A stretch of 64,000 nucleotides of DNA from Streptomyces sp. NBC_01237 (GTDB lineage Bacteria; Actinomycetota; Actinomycetes; Streptomycetales; Streptomycetaceae). The position numbers and the translations under genes were made by a program. The stretch is taken from NCBI RefSeq assembly GCF_035917275.1, contig NZ_CP108508.1, positions 6,014,001-6,078,000 of the forward strand. Direction: 5' to 3'. The notes under the pieces are model-generated. The model saw nothing but the letters and a program-made list of their open reading frames with translations, made no database searches and had not been told where the DNA came from. This document shows positions 56,215-64,000 of the stretch, in pieces. The stretch's first letter is position 1, and each line of letters starts with the position of its first letter.

Positions 56215-58398
56215 ATGGAACCAGTACCGGGGTCCGGCCACACGGCGGAGGGGGGGCGGGGCGGCCTTCGCGGTCCGAATATTCAGGACAACACCGTCAG
56301 CGGCGACGCCACCCTCAGCGGTCCCGTCGTCCAGGCCCACGGCATCCACGGCGGAGTCCACTTCCACACCGCGCCCGAGCCGGCCGTCGCGACGGCACGT
56401 CAACTGCTGCCCGCGCCCCCGTACTTCCTCGGCCGCGAGAGCGAACTCGGCTCGCTGCGCGAGATGACGGGCCGATTACCGACCGCGCCCCTGCTCGCGG
56501 TGATCAGCGGACCCGCCGGGGTGGGGAAGACCGCGCTCGCGTCCAGCTGGCTGCGCGGCATGGGCGAACAGTTCCCCGACGGGCAGTTCTACGCGGACCT
56601 GCGCGGCCACTCCGCGACGGGCAGCCCCGCCCCGCCCGCGGAGATACTCGCGCAGTTCCTGCGGGCCCTGGGCCTCACGCAGGTACCGCAGGGGCTCGGC
56701 GAACTGGCCGCCCTGTGGCGTACCCGTACCGCGGGCCGCCGGATCGCCGTGATGCTGGACAACGCGGTGAGCGCGGGCCAGGTGCGCCCCCTGCTGCCGG
56801 GCACCGAGGGCAGCCTCGTCGCCGTCACCAGCAGGTTCCGGCTCGCCGGACTGGCGGTGGACGGCGCGGTGTTCCAGCAGCTGGGAGTGCTGGACACCGA
56901 GGACACCGTGGAGCTGCTGAGCCGCAGAATCGGTTCCGACCGGGTCAGCCGTGAGCCCGAGGCGGCCCGTGAGGTGGCGGCGCTGTGCGCGGGCCTTCCG
57001 CTGGCGGTGTGCGTCGCGGCGGCCCGGATGGCCGTACGCCCCCGGCAGCCGCTCGCCGCGATGGCGCTCGCCCTGGGCGGGGACGGCGGCCTGGACACCC
57101 TCAAGGTCGAGGGGGAGCCCGCGGTGCGGGCCGCGCTGGACGCCTCGTACCGGCTCCTTGAGCCTGATCTCGCTCTGGGATACCGGCAGTTGGGCATTAT
57201 CCCGGTGTCCGTGTTCAGCGTCCGCGTCGCCGCCGCGGCGTGCGGGGCCGACCCGGTGGAGGCGGACCGGATCGTCGACGCGCTGGCCGAGGTGAACCTG
57301 CTGGAGGACCTCGGCCCGGACCCCGTCACGGGACTGGACCGCTTCCGGTTCCACGACCTCGTCCGCGCGCACGCCGGGGCACTCGCCGAGGCGGACGAGA
57401 GCCCCGAGGACCGGCGGCGGACGGTGCGCCGCGTCGTGGACCTGTATCTGCGCACCGCCACGGCCGCCGAGGCCCTGCTGTCGCCCAGCCACCGCACCCT
57501 GCGCCGGGACTACGCCTGCGACCGGGAGCAGCCGCCGCCCTTCGGCGACGCGACCGGCGCGCTGGAGTGGCTGGACGCGGAACGGACCCATCTGATGGCG
57601 GTGTTGAGGAGAGCGGCCGGCCTCGGCTGGGACGCCGCGGTGTGGCAGCTCGCCGATGCCATGTGGCCGCTCTTCCTCCGGCTGCGCCCGTACGACCTCT
57701 GGATCGAGGCGCACGAAGCGGGTCTGGCCGCCGCCCGGCGGGCCGGTGATCCGCAGGGGGAGAGCCGGATGCTCACCTCGGGCGGGACCGGGCTGCGCAA
57801 CGTGGGCCGTCACGACGACGCCGTCGCCTGGTTCACGCGGGCCGCCGAGGCCGCCCTGCGAGATCAGGACTCCGTCGCCGAGGCCCAGGCCCTGCACGGT
57901 GTGGGCCAGTCCCACCGGCTGGCCGGGCGGCTCACCGAAGCCCGGTCCTTCTTCGTCCGGGCCCTCGCACTGCGTGAGGCGGCCGGCTACCGGCGCGGCG
58001 CCGCCCTGACCGAACTGTGCCTAGGTGACGTGGAGTTGGCGGAGGGCCGCCCCGAGCGGGCGATCGGCCCGCTGTCGCGCGCCCGCGCCGTACTCCTCGA
58101 TGTGCGGGACGCGTACGATGCCGCCCGCGCACTCGCCCACCTGGCCCGCGCCCACGCGGGGGCGGGCGACTTCGCGCTCGCCGCCGAGGAACTGGGCCGG
58201 GCGCTGGGCGAGTTCGAGGCAACGGGCTCCGTGCACTGGCAGGGCCGGGTGCTGGAGATGCTCGGGGAGACGGCGGCCGAGCGCGGGGAGGGCGCGGAGG
58301 CCAGGGGCTGGTACGAGCAGTCCCTGGCCCGTTACGCATCCGTCAGCGCGGACGATGTCCGGCGTCTGGAGGACCGCCTGGGAGAAGCGGCCCGCTGA
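56215..58398 (+). CDS. NB-ARC/TPR (STAND) ATPase
   Basis: 727 aa from ATG 56215 (GAAGGCGG upstream). The N-terminus carries an Asn-Thr-Val-Ser-Gly-x6-Gly-x-Val-Val-Gln-Ala-His-Gly-Ile-x-Gly-Gly motif that precedes STAND ATPases in actinobacteria. The NB-ARC domain has the P-loop Gly99-Pro-Ala-Gly-Val-Gly-Lys-Thr106, Val-Met-Leu-Asp-Asn-Ala and Gly-Leu-Pro-Leu-Ala. Helical TPR units follow to the end. There is no DNA-binding domain, in contrast to the SARP. Codon 88 is TTA (56476-56478), pointing to bldA control. The 3' end overlaps the convergent gene at 58343 by 56 nt. Confidence 0.88.
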   Translation: MEPVPGSGHTAEGGRGGLRGPNIQDNTVSGDATLSGPVVQAHGIHGGVHFHTAPEPAVATARQLLPAPPYFLGRESELGSLREMTGRLPTAPLLAVISGPAGVGKTALASSWLRGMGEQFPDGQFYADLRGHSATGSPAPPAEILAQFLRALGLTQVPQGLGELAALWRTRTAGRRIAVMLDNAVSAGQVRPLLPGTEGSLVAVTSRFRLAGLAVDGAVFQQLGVLDTEDTVELLSRRIGSDRVSREPEAAREVAALCAGLPLAVCVAAARMAVRPRQPLAAMALALGGDGGLDTLKVEGEPAVRAALDASYRLLEPDLALGYRQLGIIPVSVFSVRVAAAACGADPVEADRIVDALAEVNLLEDLGPDPVTGLDRFRFHDLVRAHAGALAEADESPEDRRRTVRRVVDLYLRTATAAEALLSPSHRTLRRDYACDREQPPPFGDATGALEWLDAERTHLMAVLRRAAGLGWDAAVWQLADAMWPLFLRLRPYDLWIEAHEAGLAAARRAGDPQGESRMLTSGGTGLRNVGRHDDAVAWFTRAAEAALRDQDSVAEAQALHGVGQSHRLAGRLTEARSFFVRALALREAAGYRRGAALTELCLGDVELAEGRPERAIGPLSRARAVLLDVRDAYDAARALAHLARAHAGAGDFALAAEELGRALGEFEATGSVHWQGRVLEMLGETAAERGEGAEARGWYEQSLARYASVSADDVRRLEDRLGEAAR

Positions 58399-58759
58399 CA
58401 CGGTCACCGGAACGCTCCGGGGCCTCGTCGATCAGCCGCGCGTACAGCTCGGCGGCGAGCCGGGCGGTGCCCCGTCCCGGACGTACGCGGCCGGGCGCGT
58501 ACACCCGCACGCTCGGCCGGCCGTCGAGCCAGGAGGCCGTCGTGCAGCCGCCGTCGGTGCGGCTCACGACGGTCAGCAGACAGCCGGGGTAGCGCACCAG
58601 CGCCTGCCGGGCGACCCGTGCGGCCTCACGGGCCGGGCGGGGCCTCCCGCCGCGCAGGACGTCGGCGCACTGCCGCCAGCTCTCGCCGGCCGGACCGTCG
58701 AGGTCGACGCACAGGGGCCTGCCGTCCTCGCCGCCGTTCGCGGTGGTGTCGCCGGTCAT
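58343..58759 (-). CDS. hypothetical protein, 138 aa, coupled to the glycerophosphotransferase-like gene
   Basis: ATG 58759 overlaps the upstream stop (ATGA at 58759-58756). The product has Pro-Leu-Cys-Val-Asp-Leu-Asp-Gly-Pro-Ala, a Val-Ala-Arg-Gln-Ala-Leu-Val-Arg-Tyr helix, and Ala-Glu-Leu-Tyr-Ala-Arg-Leu-Ile. No family recognised. Its last 56 nt lie on the opposite strand of the NB-ARC gene's end, so the two messages are complementary there. Coupling with the upstream gene supports a real protein. Confidence 0.6.
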   Translation of the reverse strand: MTGDTTANGGEDGRPLCVDLDGPAGESWRQCADVLRGGRPRPAREAARVARQALVRYPGCLLTVVSRTDGGCTTASWLDGRPSVRVYAPGRVRPGRGTARLAAELYARLIDEAPERSGDRVSGPLLPGGPPDAGHRPR

Positions 58760-60069
58760 GCGGAGATCTCCGTTCCGTCGGCTCCCCAGGGGTCCGCCGA
58801 AGGGGCGGGATCCAGCGGTGCGGGGAGCGGCAGCGGCCGGGTGGCCGGGGCGAAGGCGGGCTGGCCGAGGCCGAGCATGCGGTACAGCACCCCGCGCATC
58901 CGCTGATTGAACTGTCCGGGCTCGGACGAGATCCGGGCGGCGATCCGTGCGTACTCCGCGGCCGGGTACTCGGCGTCCGCGTAGGCGAGTTGCTCGGTGA
59001 CCGGATGCGCGGGGGAGAGCGCCGGGGCGGTCCTGGCCAGTTCCGCCCCCGGCGACAGCGGGTTGACGTCCGCCTCGGGGAACCGGGCCAGCAGGATGCG
59101 CGCCCGGGTCATGGTGGCGTACAGCGTCACGGAGCCGTGGTCGCCGATGAGCCAGTCCGAGGCGATCAGCGCGGCGCGCCAGTCCGCCTCCGGCGGCACG
59201 ATCGCGATCCCGCGCCGCCGGAACGCCTCCAGCCACGCGTGTACCTGCCAACGCCCGTGCCCGGACCAGACGTTGGGGTGGACCAGCAGCGCGATCCGGT
59301 ACTCCTCGCGCGGCAGTTCGGCCAGCAGCCGGGGCAGCAGGGCGTCCAGCCGGTTGAACGAGGAGCCGGTCCCCCAGGTGGAGGAGACCAGCAGGAGCCG
59401 CTGTCCCGGCCTCAGTCCCATCGCCCTGCGGTAGTGCTCCCGCAGCGGCAGGCTGGCCGCCAGGCGGTCGTGGCTGGCGTCGCCGACCACCTCCGCCGCC
59501 GGCAGCGCCTCCGGGCACCACCTCCCCAGCTCCGCGAGATCCTCGCGGTGCGCCAGGACGATGGACCTCGGGACCACCCTGCCGTCCCGCATCAAGTACT
59601 TCCTGCCCAGGCCGCCGACGGTCCGGGGCGCCCCGTCCGGGCCGTCGGCCGCCCGCGACAGCTTCATGTGGCCGATGCCGTGGGGCAGCCGGATCAGTGG
59701 GGCGCGCACCTGCTCCATGCCCTGCGAGCCGGCGGCGAGCGCGAGATCGAACTCGGTCCGGACCGCCTCCTCCCAGGGGATCACGGTGGTCCCCCCGGCA
59801 GGCAGCGAACGGACGGCGCCGCCGTTGAACGCGTGCGGCGCGATGGTGAAGGCCACCTGGATCCGCAGGTCGGATTCCACGAGCGGCAGCAGATCCCGCA
59901 GCCGCTGCCCGTACACCTCGGTGTGGACGACCATCAGCACCTTCCGGCAGCCGGTGAGGGTCACCCACTGGCCGGGATCGCGGTGTTCGCGCGGCGTCGG
60001 CCGCAGCGGTCGCACGGGCGGGCAGGAGCGGGCGGGTACGAGGCCGACGGGCCTCTCCACAGCAGACAT
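58756..60069 (-). CDS. GT-B/CDP-glycerol glycerophosphotransferase-like protein
   Basis: 437 aa from ATG 60069. The first 35 residues are Pro/Arg-rich. Then follow Val-Leu-Met-Val-Val-His-Thr-Glu-Val-Tyr-Gly, a Leu-Pro-His-Gly-Ile-Gly-His segment, and Leu-Leu-Val-Ser-Ser-Thr-Trp-Gly. The late Asp-Trp-Leu-Ile-Gly-Asp-His-Gly-Ser-Val-Thr motif recalls the Asp-x-Ser-Ser/Gly-Ser end of CDP-glycerol glycerophosphotransferases. It may transfer a polyol phosphate or sugar to a surface polymer; alternatively the GT-B fold serves an unknown role. It heads a two-gene minus-strand unit. Confidence 0.65.
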   Translation of the reverse strand: MSAVERPVGLVPARSCPPVRPLRPTPREHRDPGQWVTLTGCRKVLMVVHTEVYGQRLRDLLPLVESDLRIQVAFTIAPHAFNGGAVRSLPAGGTTVIPWEEAVRTEFDLALAAGSQGMEQVRAPLIRLPHGIGHMKLSRAADGPDGAPRTVGGLGRKYLMRDGRVVPRSIVLAHREDLAELGRWCPEALPAAEVVGDASHDRLAASLPLREHYRRAMGLRPGQRLLLVSSTWGTGSSFNRLDALLPRLLAELPREEYRIALLVHPNVWSGHGRWQVHAWLEAFRRRGIAIVPPEADWRAALIASDWLIGDHGSVTLYATMTRARILLARFPEADVNPLSPGAELARTAPALSPAHPVTEQLAYADAEYPAAEYARIAARISSEPGQFNQRMRGVLYRMLGLGQPAFAPATRPLPLPAPLDPAPSADPWGADGTEISA

Positions 60070-60159
60070 CGATTTCCCCCGTCTTGGAGTCGAACGTAGC
60101 CGTGACCGGTGGCTGCCCCGCCCGGTGCTCCGCAGGCTTGCCCGGCGCTTGCCGGAACC

Positions 60160-60196
60160 TTGCTGCGCTCACATTGTTCTACTAACATGCGAACAA
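60160..60196 (+). promoter_or_regulatory. promoter with overlapping GntR-type operator
   Basis: TTGCTG (60160-60165), 17-nt spacer, TAACAT (60183-60188). The inverted repeat TTGTTC-N11-GAACAA (60174-60196) covers the spacer, -10 and start point. It is placed for autoregulation by the GntR gene two genes downstream. The AT-rich sequence stands out locally. Confidence 0.7.
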
Positions 60197-60207
60197 CGGA
60201 GGTTTTC

Positions 60208-61179
60208 ATGACACGTAAGAACCTTGGCCGCATCACCCTTGCCGCCCTTCCCTTTCTGCTCGCGTCGACCGTCGACCTGATCCTGTTCGCCGTCCTCGCC
60301 GACCGGCTGCCCGACCGGCTGGCATCCCACTTCGACGCCACCGGCGATGCCGACGGCCATATCGGCCGGACCTGGTTCGTCCTCAACATCGTGCTGGTGT
60401 TCGGCGTGCTCGGCGTCCTGTGGACCTGGACGGTGGCCAGGGGCACGTTCTACGACCGGGCCCATGACTGGGCCGTCGCCGGCGGGTACGCCATGGCCGC
60501 GTTCTTCGGCTATCTGTTCGCCGCGGTGCTGTTCATCAACGTGGACGTCGCCGACGGAGCCCCGGGCGACGGGTTTCCGTGGTGGCAGCTGGCCGCGACC
60601 CTCGGGGCCGGGGTCCTCGGCGGTGGGCTCGGACTGCTGATCGCCCGGCTGGTGCCGGCGCCGCGGGACCCGCGAACGGGCCGGGACCCGCGGTCCGGTG
60701 AGCGGATCGCGCTCGCCGACGGGGAGGTCGCGGGCTGGGCGCGCACGACCGGCTCCTGGTGGCTGCCGCTGTCCACCCTCGCGCTGTTCGCCGCGGCGGT
60801 CGTCCTCCTGTTCGCCGCCGGATGGCTCGCCGCGCTCCCGCTGCTGGTCCTCGGCCTGCTGGTGCTGACCTTCTCCCGGCCCTGTGTCACCGTGGACCGG
60901 CGCGGCCTCACCGTCTCCGGGCTGCTGCCCTGGCCGCGCGTCCGGGTGCCGCTGGAGCGGATCGAGTCGGCCGGCAGTCAGGAGATCAACGCCGTTGCCG
61001 AGTACGGCGGATGGGGCTACCGCATCCGTCCCGGCCGGAGCGGGGTCATCATCCGCTCGGGAGAGGCCATCGTGGCCAGGCTGGCGAGCGGCCGTGACTT
61101 CGCCGTCACCGTCGAGGACTCGGCGACCGGCGCGGCACTCCTGAACACCCTCGCCGACCGGCACCGGGCGGGGCGCTGA
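60208..61179 (+). CDS. DUF1648-domain membrane protein
   Basis: 323 aa from ATG 60208 (ACGGAGG 6 nt upstream; ATG 60187 lies inside the -10). Helix one is followed by Leu-Pro-Asp-Arg-Leu-Ala-Ser-His-Phe-Asp-Ala-Thr-Gly, the DUF1648 (SdpI-like N-terminal) signature, and five more hydrophobic segments to about residue 225. A soluble beta-rich end (Tyr-Gly-Gly-Trp-Gly-Tyr-Arg-Ile) then follows. DUF1648 occurs in SdpI, an immunity and signalling protein of Bacillus. Paired here with a YtrA-type repressor, a cell-envelope stress or immunity role is possible but unproven. Confidence 0.85.
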   Translation: MTRKNLGRITLAALPFLLASTVDLILFAVLADRLPDRLASHFDATGDADGHIGRTWFVLNIVLVFGVLGVLWTWTVARGTFYDRAHDWAVAGGYAMAAFFGYLFAAVLFINVDVADGAPGDGFPWWQLAATLGAGVLGGGLGLLIARLVPAPRDPRTGRDPRSGERIALADGEVAGWARTTGSWWLPLSTLALFAAAVVLLFAAGWLAALPLLVLGLLVLTFSRPCVTVDRRGLTVSGLLPWPRVRVPLERIESAGSQEINAVAEYGGWGYRIRPGRSGVIIRSGEAIVARLASGRDFAVTVEDSATGAALLNTLADRHRAGR

Positions 61180-61181
61180 CC

Positions 61182-61550
61182 ATGCTCTTCCGGGTCGACC
61201 CCACGTCCACCGTGCCGCTCGGCGACCAGATCGCCGCATCGGTCCGGCGCGCCGTCGCCGACGGCGCGGTGACCCCGGGCGAACGCCTGCCCGCCGCCCG
61301 GGTGCTCGCCGAATCGCTCGGCGTCAACGTCCATACGGTGCTCCGCGGATACCAGCGGCTGCGGGAGGAAGGGCTGATCGAACTGCGCCGTGGCCGTGGC
61401 GCGGTGGTCACCGGGGGAGCCTCGCCGCACCGGGCCCGGCTGCTGGAGCGCGTACGCGAAGTGGTCGCGGACGCACGTGAGCTGGGGATGACGGAGGAGG
61501 AACTGCTGACACTCGTCCGTGGCGAACTGGGCGGGCCGGCGAAACCCTGA
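61182..61550 (+). CDS. GntR-family repressor, YtrA subgroup
   Basis: 122 aa, starting 2 nt after the DUF1648 stop. A single winged helix: Val-Pro-Leu-Gly-Asp-Gln-Ile, Gly-Glu-Arg-Leu-Pro-Ala-Ala-Arg-Val-Leu-Ala, Val-Asn-Val-His-Thr-Val-Leu-Arg-Gly-Tyr and Gly-Arg-Gly-Ala-Val-Val. A short helical tail of about 45 residues follows, as in YtrA. YtrA-type regulators repress their own operons and respond to wall-active compounds. The inverted repeat upstream of the operon is the natural target. Confidence 0.92.
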   Translation: MLFRVDPTSTVPLGDQIAASVRRAVADGAVTPGERLPAARVLAESLGVNVHTVLRGYQRLREEGLIELRRGRGAVVTGGASPHRARLLERVREVVADARELGMTEEELLTLVRGELGGPAKP

Positions 61551-61666
61551 TCCGCGAAGTCCTGATCCGGCACGGTCGGCTCCGACACGGTCGGCTCCGG
61601 CACGTGCCGGTCGGTGCGTCCCGGTCCGGTACGTGCCGGAGGCCCGCCCGGCCGTGCACGTACCAC

Positions 61667-61706
61667 CCACAAGGGGCCGCTCCGGTGACGGAGCGGCCCC
61701 TTGTGG
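61667..61706. terminator. bidirectional terminator between the GntR gene and snpA
   Basis: Perfect 18-bp arms (61667-61684 and 61689-61706), loop GTGA. Stem ends CCACAAGGGG/CCCCTTGTGG. Between 61551 and 61660 there are short CACGGTCGGCTCC repeats and no gene. Confidence 0.9.
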
Positions 61707-61768
61707 CATGGGGGAACCGGCGGCCGGACCCCGGGATGACGGTCCGGCCGGCGGCTGGTGCGTGTGGG

Positions 61769-62443
61769 TCAGGAGGTGGCGCGGCCCAGCGCGGCCGCGA
61801 ACCCGTTCTGCCACAGGGAGTTCACCCGAGACTTCTCGTTGGCGTTCGGGTAGGGGTTGGTGCAGGACGTGCCGGGGCCGCCGCCGGACATCAGCTCGCT
61901 GCACGGCCCGGAGTAGTGGTCCGGAAGGCCGAGCACGTGCCCGGTCTCGTGTGCCGTGACCCGGGTCGAGTTGTACTGCTGGTTCTGCGCGTAGTCGAGG
62001 AAGATGTACCCGTTGCCGTGGCCATCGGTGCTCGCGTACGAACCGCGCGAGTCATTGCCCTCGTAGTACGTGAAGTCCGCGTTGGAACCCTGCTGGAGCT
62101 TGACGTTGGAGACGGAGCTGTTCCAGATCTGCGCGCTGCTGGCTATCTGGCTGCTGAAGCTCGGGGCGTTGGCGGCGTTGTAGATGACCGTGACCGCCTG
62201 GGTGCCCGGGTTGGCGGCGCGCTTCTCGGCGACGGACTTCACGACCGCGTCGAAGAACGCCCGGTTCGCGGCGGCGTTCTCGCTCGACCCGGTGTACGCG
62301 GCGATGCTCGCCTGAGTGCCGGTGGCGGAGGGGGCGACGGGCGCCGGGGCGGCGGCGATCGCGGGGGCGGTGCCCAGCGCGGCGACGATCCCGAAACCGA
62401 TGCCGGCGACGGCCGACGCGAAGACTGTCCTGGGGTGTCTCAT
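61769..62443 (-). CDS. snpA: snapalysin-type secreted zinc metalloprotease (M7)
   Basis: 224 aa from ATG 62443. The signal peptide runs to about residue 30 (Ala-Ile-Ala-Ala), followed by a propeptide of about 55 residues. The catalytic motif is His165-Glu-Thr-Gly-His169-Val-Leu-Gly-Leu-Pro-Asp175, the His-Glu-x2-His-x2-Gly-x2-Asp zinc site unique to snapalysins, with Cys pairs near the end. It is a small-neutral-protease exoenzyme that prefers Tyr/Phe at P1'. Divergent from a LysR regulator, the classic snpR-snpA arrangement. Confidence 0.95.
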   Translation of the reverse strand: MRHPRTVFASAVAGIGFGIVAALGTAPAIAAAPAPVAPSATGTQASIAAYTGSSENAAANRAFFDAVVKSVAEKRAANPGTQAVTVIYNAANAPSFSSQIASSAQIWNSSVSNVKLQQGSNADFTYYEGNDSRGSYASTDGHGNGYIFLDYAQNQQYNSTRVTAHETGHVLGLPDHYSGPCSELMSGGGPGTSCTNPYPNANEKSRVNSLWQNGFAAALGRATS

Positions 62444-62566
62444 GGGGGGTTTCTCCTGCCTGTCCGATGAACCCGTGCCGCGGGGGTGTCCGGTGAGCGG
62501 ACTCGGTACGGGTGCGGTACGGGGAGAGTGTGGGGGCGCACAGGTCCCGGGCGGATGATGTCAACC

Positions 62567-62589
62567 GGCGATAGCGCGGCCCTATCGCC
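62567..62589. promoter_or_regulatory. LysR operator between snpA and its regulator
   Basis: GGCGATAG-N7-CTATCGCC, perfect 8-bp arms containing a T-N11-A core (T72/A84 of the 62500 block). It lies between the two divergent starts and is the expected target of the LysR protein at 62777. The remainder of the 62444-62776 gap shows nothing named. Confidence 0.75.
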
Positions 62590-62776
62590 CACCCGCCGCC
62601 GTTCTGCCGCGCGCCCCCCACCCGCCGTGTCACGCGCACGCTCCCGCTGTGTCACGCGCACCGGAACAGCACGGCATCGGCACGTTTACCTCGCCCCAAC
62701 ACCCGCTGAATTGACGCCCTTTGGTGGGGTTGTGCCGTCTGGTGCCCGGAGTGCGGGCCGCCATAGTCTCGGCGCC

Positions 62777-63730
62777 ATGGAGCTTGAGGTGAGACACCTC
62801 AGGGCGCTCTGCGCCATCGCCGAGACGGGAAGCCTGCATCAAGCGGCCCGGCGCCTCGGCGTCAGCCAGCCCTCCCTGACCACCCAGCTGAAGCGGATCG
62901 AGAACACCCTCGGGGCCGAGTTGTTCCAGCGCGAACGGACCGGCTGTCGCCCGACCCTGCTGGGCCGCGCCGTCCTCAGCCGGGCCCGGCCCCTCGTCGA
63001 CGGCATGAGCGCCCTGGTCAGCGACGCGCTGGCGGAGGCGGAGGCGGCCCGTCCGCACGGCCCGCGGCTGCGCATCGGATCCACCGCGAGCCGGGTGCTC
63101 GGCGGCTGGCTGCGCAGGCTGCGGGTCCGGCTGCCCGGCACCGACATCACGCTGCGGGTCGACGTCTCGGCCCACGCGCTGCTGCGCACCGTCGAGGCGG
63201 GCCGCCTCGACGTGGCCTTCGTGCACGAGGTGGAGGGCAGTCCGCTCTCGATCCCGGACGGTCTGTCGCAGCGCGTACTCCTGGACCGCGAACCGCAGTT
63301 CATCTCGCTCTCCCGCGACCATCCGGCGGCCGGCCGGCCAGTGGTGGACCTCGGGGACCTGGCCGGTGACCGATGGATGGTCGATCCGTCGGTGGACGGC
63401 GAGTGGGACGGCGTACGCCGGGTGCTCGGCGCCGCCGGACTCGACCCGCCCGTGCTGCACGGCGACTACCTCACCGCCGCCTCGCTGGTCGTGCTCGGCG
63501 AGGCGGTCGCTCCCTGCCAGCCCACCTCGGGGCCGCGCGAGGACATGGCGATCCGCCCGTTGCGCGACGACCCGCTCGCCGTACGGCTGCTGCTGGTCTC
63601 GCGGCCCGGGGCCGACATGGGCGCGGTGTACGGGGAGTTGGAGGCCGCCTACATGGAGGCCGCCCGGCAGGCGGCCGGATACCACGAGTGGCTGCTGCGC
63701 CACCGCAGCCCGCTGGCGCGCACGCCCTGA
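62777..63730 (+). CDS. LysR-family activator of snpA (SnpR/MprR type)
   Basis: 317 aa from ATG 62777. LysR winged helix in residues 1-65 (Leu-Arg-Ala-Leu-Cys-Ala-Ile-Ala-Glu-Thr-Gly-Ser-Leu, Leu-Gly-Val-Ser-Gln-Pro-Ser-Leu-Thr). A periplasmic-binding-type effector domain follows (Leu-Arg-Ile-Gly-Ser-Thr-Ala; Asp-Val-Ala-Phe-Val-His-Glu). In S. coelicolor and S. lividans the homologous gene next to snpA activates it. The effector is unknown. The ATG has no strong ribosome site, so the message may have a very short leader. Confidence 0.9.
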   Translation: MELEVRHLRALCAIAETGSLHQAARRLGVSQPSLTTQLKRIENTLGAELFQRERTGCRPTLLGRAVLSRARPLVDGMSALVSDALAEAEAARPHGPRLRIGSTASRVLGGWLRRLRVRLPGTDITLRVDVSAHALLRTVEAGRLDVAFVHEVEGSPLSIPDGLSQRVLLDREPQFISLSRDHPAAGRPVVDLGDLAGDRWMVDPSVDGEWDGVRRVLGAAGLDPPVLHGDYLTAASLVVLGEAVAPCQPTSGPREDMAIRPLRDDPLAVRLLLVSRPGADMGAVYGELEAAYMEAARQAAGYHEWLLRHRSPLARTP

Positions 63731-63824
63731 CGCGGGGGCGGCGGGGCAGGGGTGCCAGGTTCCCGGTTCCGCTGACAGCGTGCTGGTGTTCCCGGCGGGG
63801 CGCCCGGCGGGCAGAGTCACCACC

Positions 63825-64000
63825 ATGAGGCTTCTGATGCTGGGCGGTACGGAATTCGTCGGACGGGCCGTCACCGAGGCGGCGGGGGAACGGGGCTGGG
63901 AGGTCACCGTCCTCCACCGCGGCCACCACGCGCCACCGGCGGGCGTGACCGCGCTGACCGGCGACCGGACGCGCGGCGCGGACGGCCTGGCCGCCCTGGC
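63825..64000 (+). CDS. NAD-dependent epimerase/reductase-like protein, N-terminal fragment
   Basis: Starts at ATG 63825 and runs out of the window after 58 complete codons. The visible part is a Rossmann beta-alpha-beta unit: Leu-Leu-Met-Leu-Gly-Gly-Thr-Glu-Phe-Val-Gly-Arg, then Val-Thr-Val-Leu-His-Arg-Gly. The Gly-Gly-Thr-x-Phe-x-Gly form is usual in atypical extended SDRs of the reductase/isoflavone-reductase-like group. The opposite-strand frame here is a shadow. Confidence 0.75.
   Translation, partial: MRLLMLGGTEFVGRAVTEAAGERGWEVTVLHRGHHAPPAGVTALTGDRTRGADGLAAL

Noticed and set aside
56067..56954. Plus-strand frame starting with a Lys-Cys-Ser-Thr-Cys-Lys peptide upstream of and across the NB-ARC gene
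   Set aside because: The Cys-x2-Cys start is attractive, but the frame crosses the NB-ARC gene out of phase, turns into Arg/Gly-rich sequence and has no ribosome site.

Overview
The window is a high-GC actinobacterial chromosome segment, almost certainly Streptomyces. It carries sigR-rsrA, wblE, dasR-dasABCD-nagB, a sigH-type sigma factor with its anti-sigma factor, snapalysin with its LysR regulator, an AfsR-like SARP and two genes with rare TTA (bldA) codons. Part of it (sigR, the class Ia ribonucleotide reductase genes, das, wblE, sigH) follows, as I remember it, the order of the SCO5216-SCO5244 region of S. coelicolor. The other blocks look like accessory insertions. No tRNA, rRNA, transposase, integrase or CRISPR array was seen.

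Layout, 1-17 kb: the end of an SRAP peptidase gene; an alpha/beta hydrolase; the thiol-redox switch sigR-rsrA with a textbook sigma-R promoter; two coupled membrane HD-domain proteins; a TPR protein; peptide deformylase; a secreted M15 peptidase. On the minus strand follow an AraC-type regulator (probable nrdS), nrdB and nrdA. Upstream of nrdA lie a cobalamin riboswitch and a pair of mutually exclusive hairpins. Next are a sodium:solute symporter with its small DUF3311 partner and a LuxR-type regulator.

17-28.7 kb: a tightly coupled ten-gene operon. It encodes two GT2 and one GT4 glycosyltransferases, a flippase-like membrane protein, a class III aminotransferase, a sugar epimerase, a UbiA enzyme with the motif of polyprenyl-phosphate phosphoribosyltransferases, two membrane-anchored EEP phosphodiesterases and an aldo/keto reductase. 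I read it as an undescribed lipid-linked (amino)sugar or glycan pathway.

28.9-45 kb: dasR and the chito-oligosaccharide/GlcNAc genes dasA, dasBC, dasD, nagB and an SIS-domain gene, with DasR-type operators; a PdtaS-like sensor kinase, also behind a DasR-like site; wblE with a CRP-type site; a diacylglycerol kinase-like protein; sigH and its anti-sigma factor; a UBP zinc finger; a Na+/H+ antiporter; a PLP deaminase.

45-64 kb: a peptidoglycan amidase; NO-detoxifying flavohemoglobin with NsrR and two matching operators; a family 2B encapsulin shell gene followed by a polyprenyl synthase (probable cargo) and a GNAT enzyme; an AfsR-like SARP with a 44-aa membrane/secreted peptide gene behind it, divergent from a second NB-ARC/TPR protein across a nested palindrome, both with early TTA codons; a CDP-glycerol-transferase-like protein with a coupled small protein; a DUF1648/GntR pair; snapalysin with a divergent LysR regulator; and the start of an epimerase-like gene.

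All calls come from reading translations, motifs and DNA patterns. No database search was run. Family names, consensus sequences and synteny are from memory.
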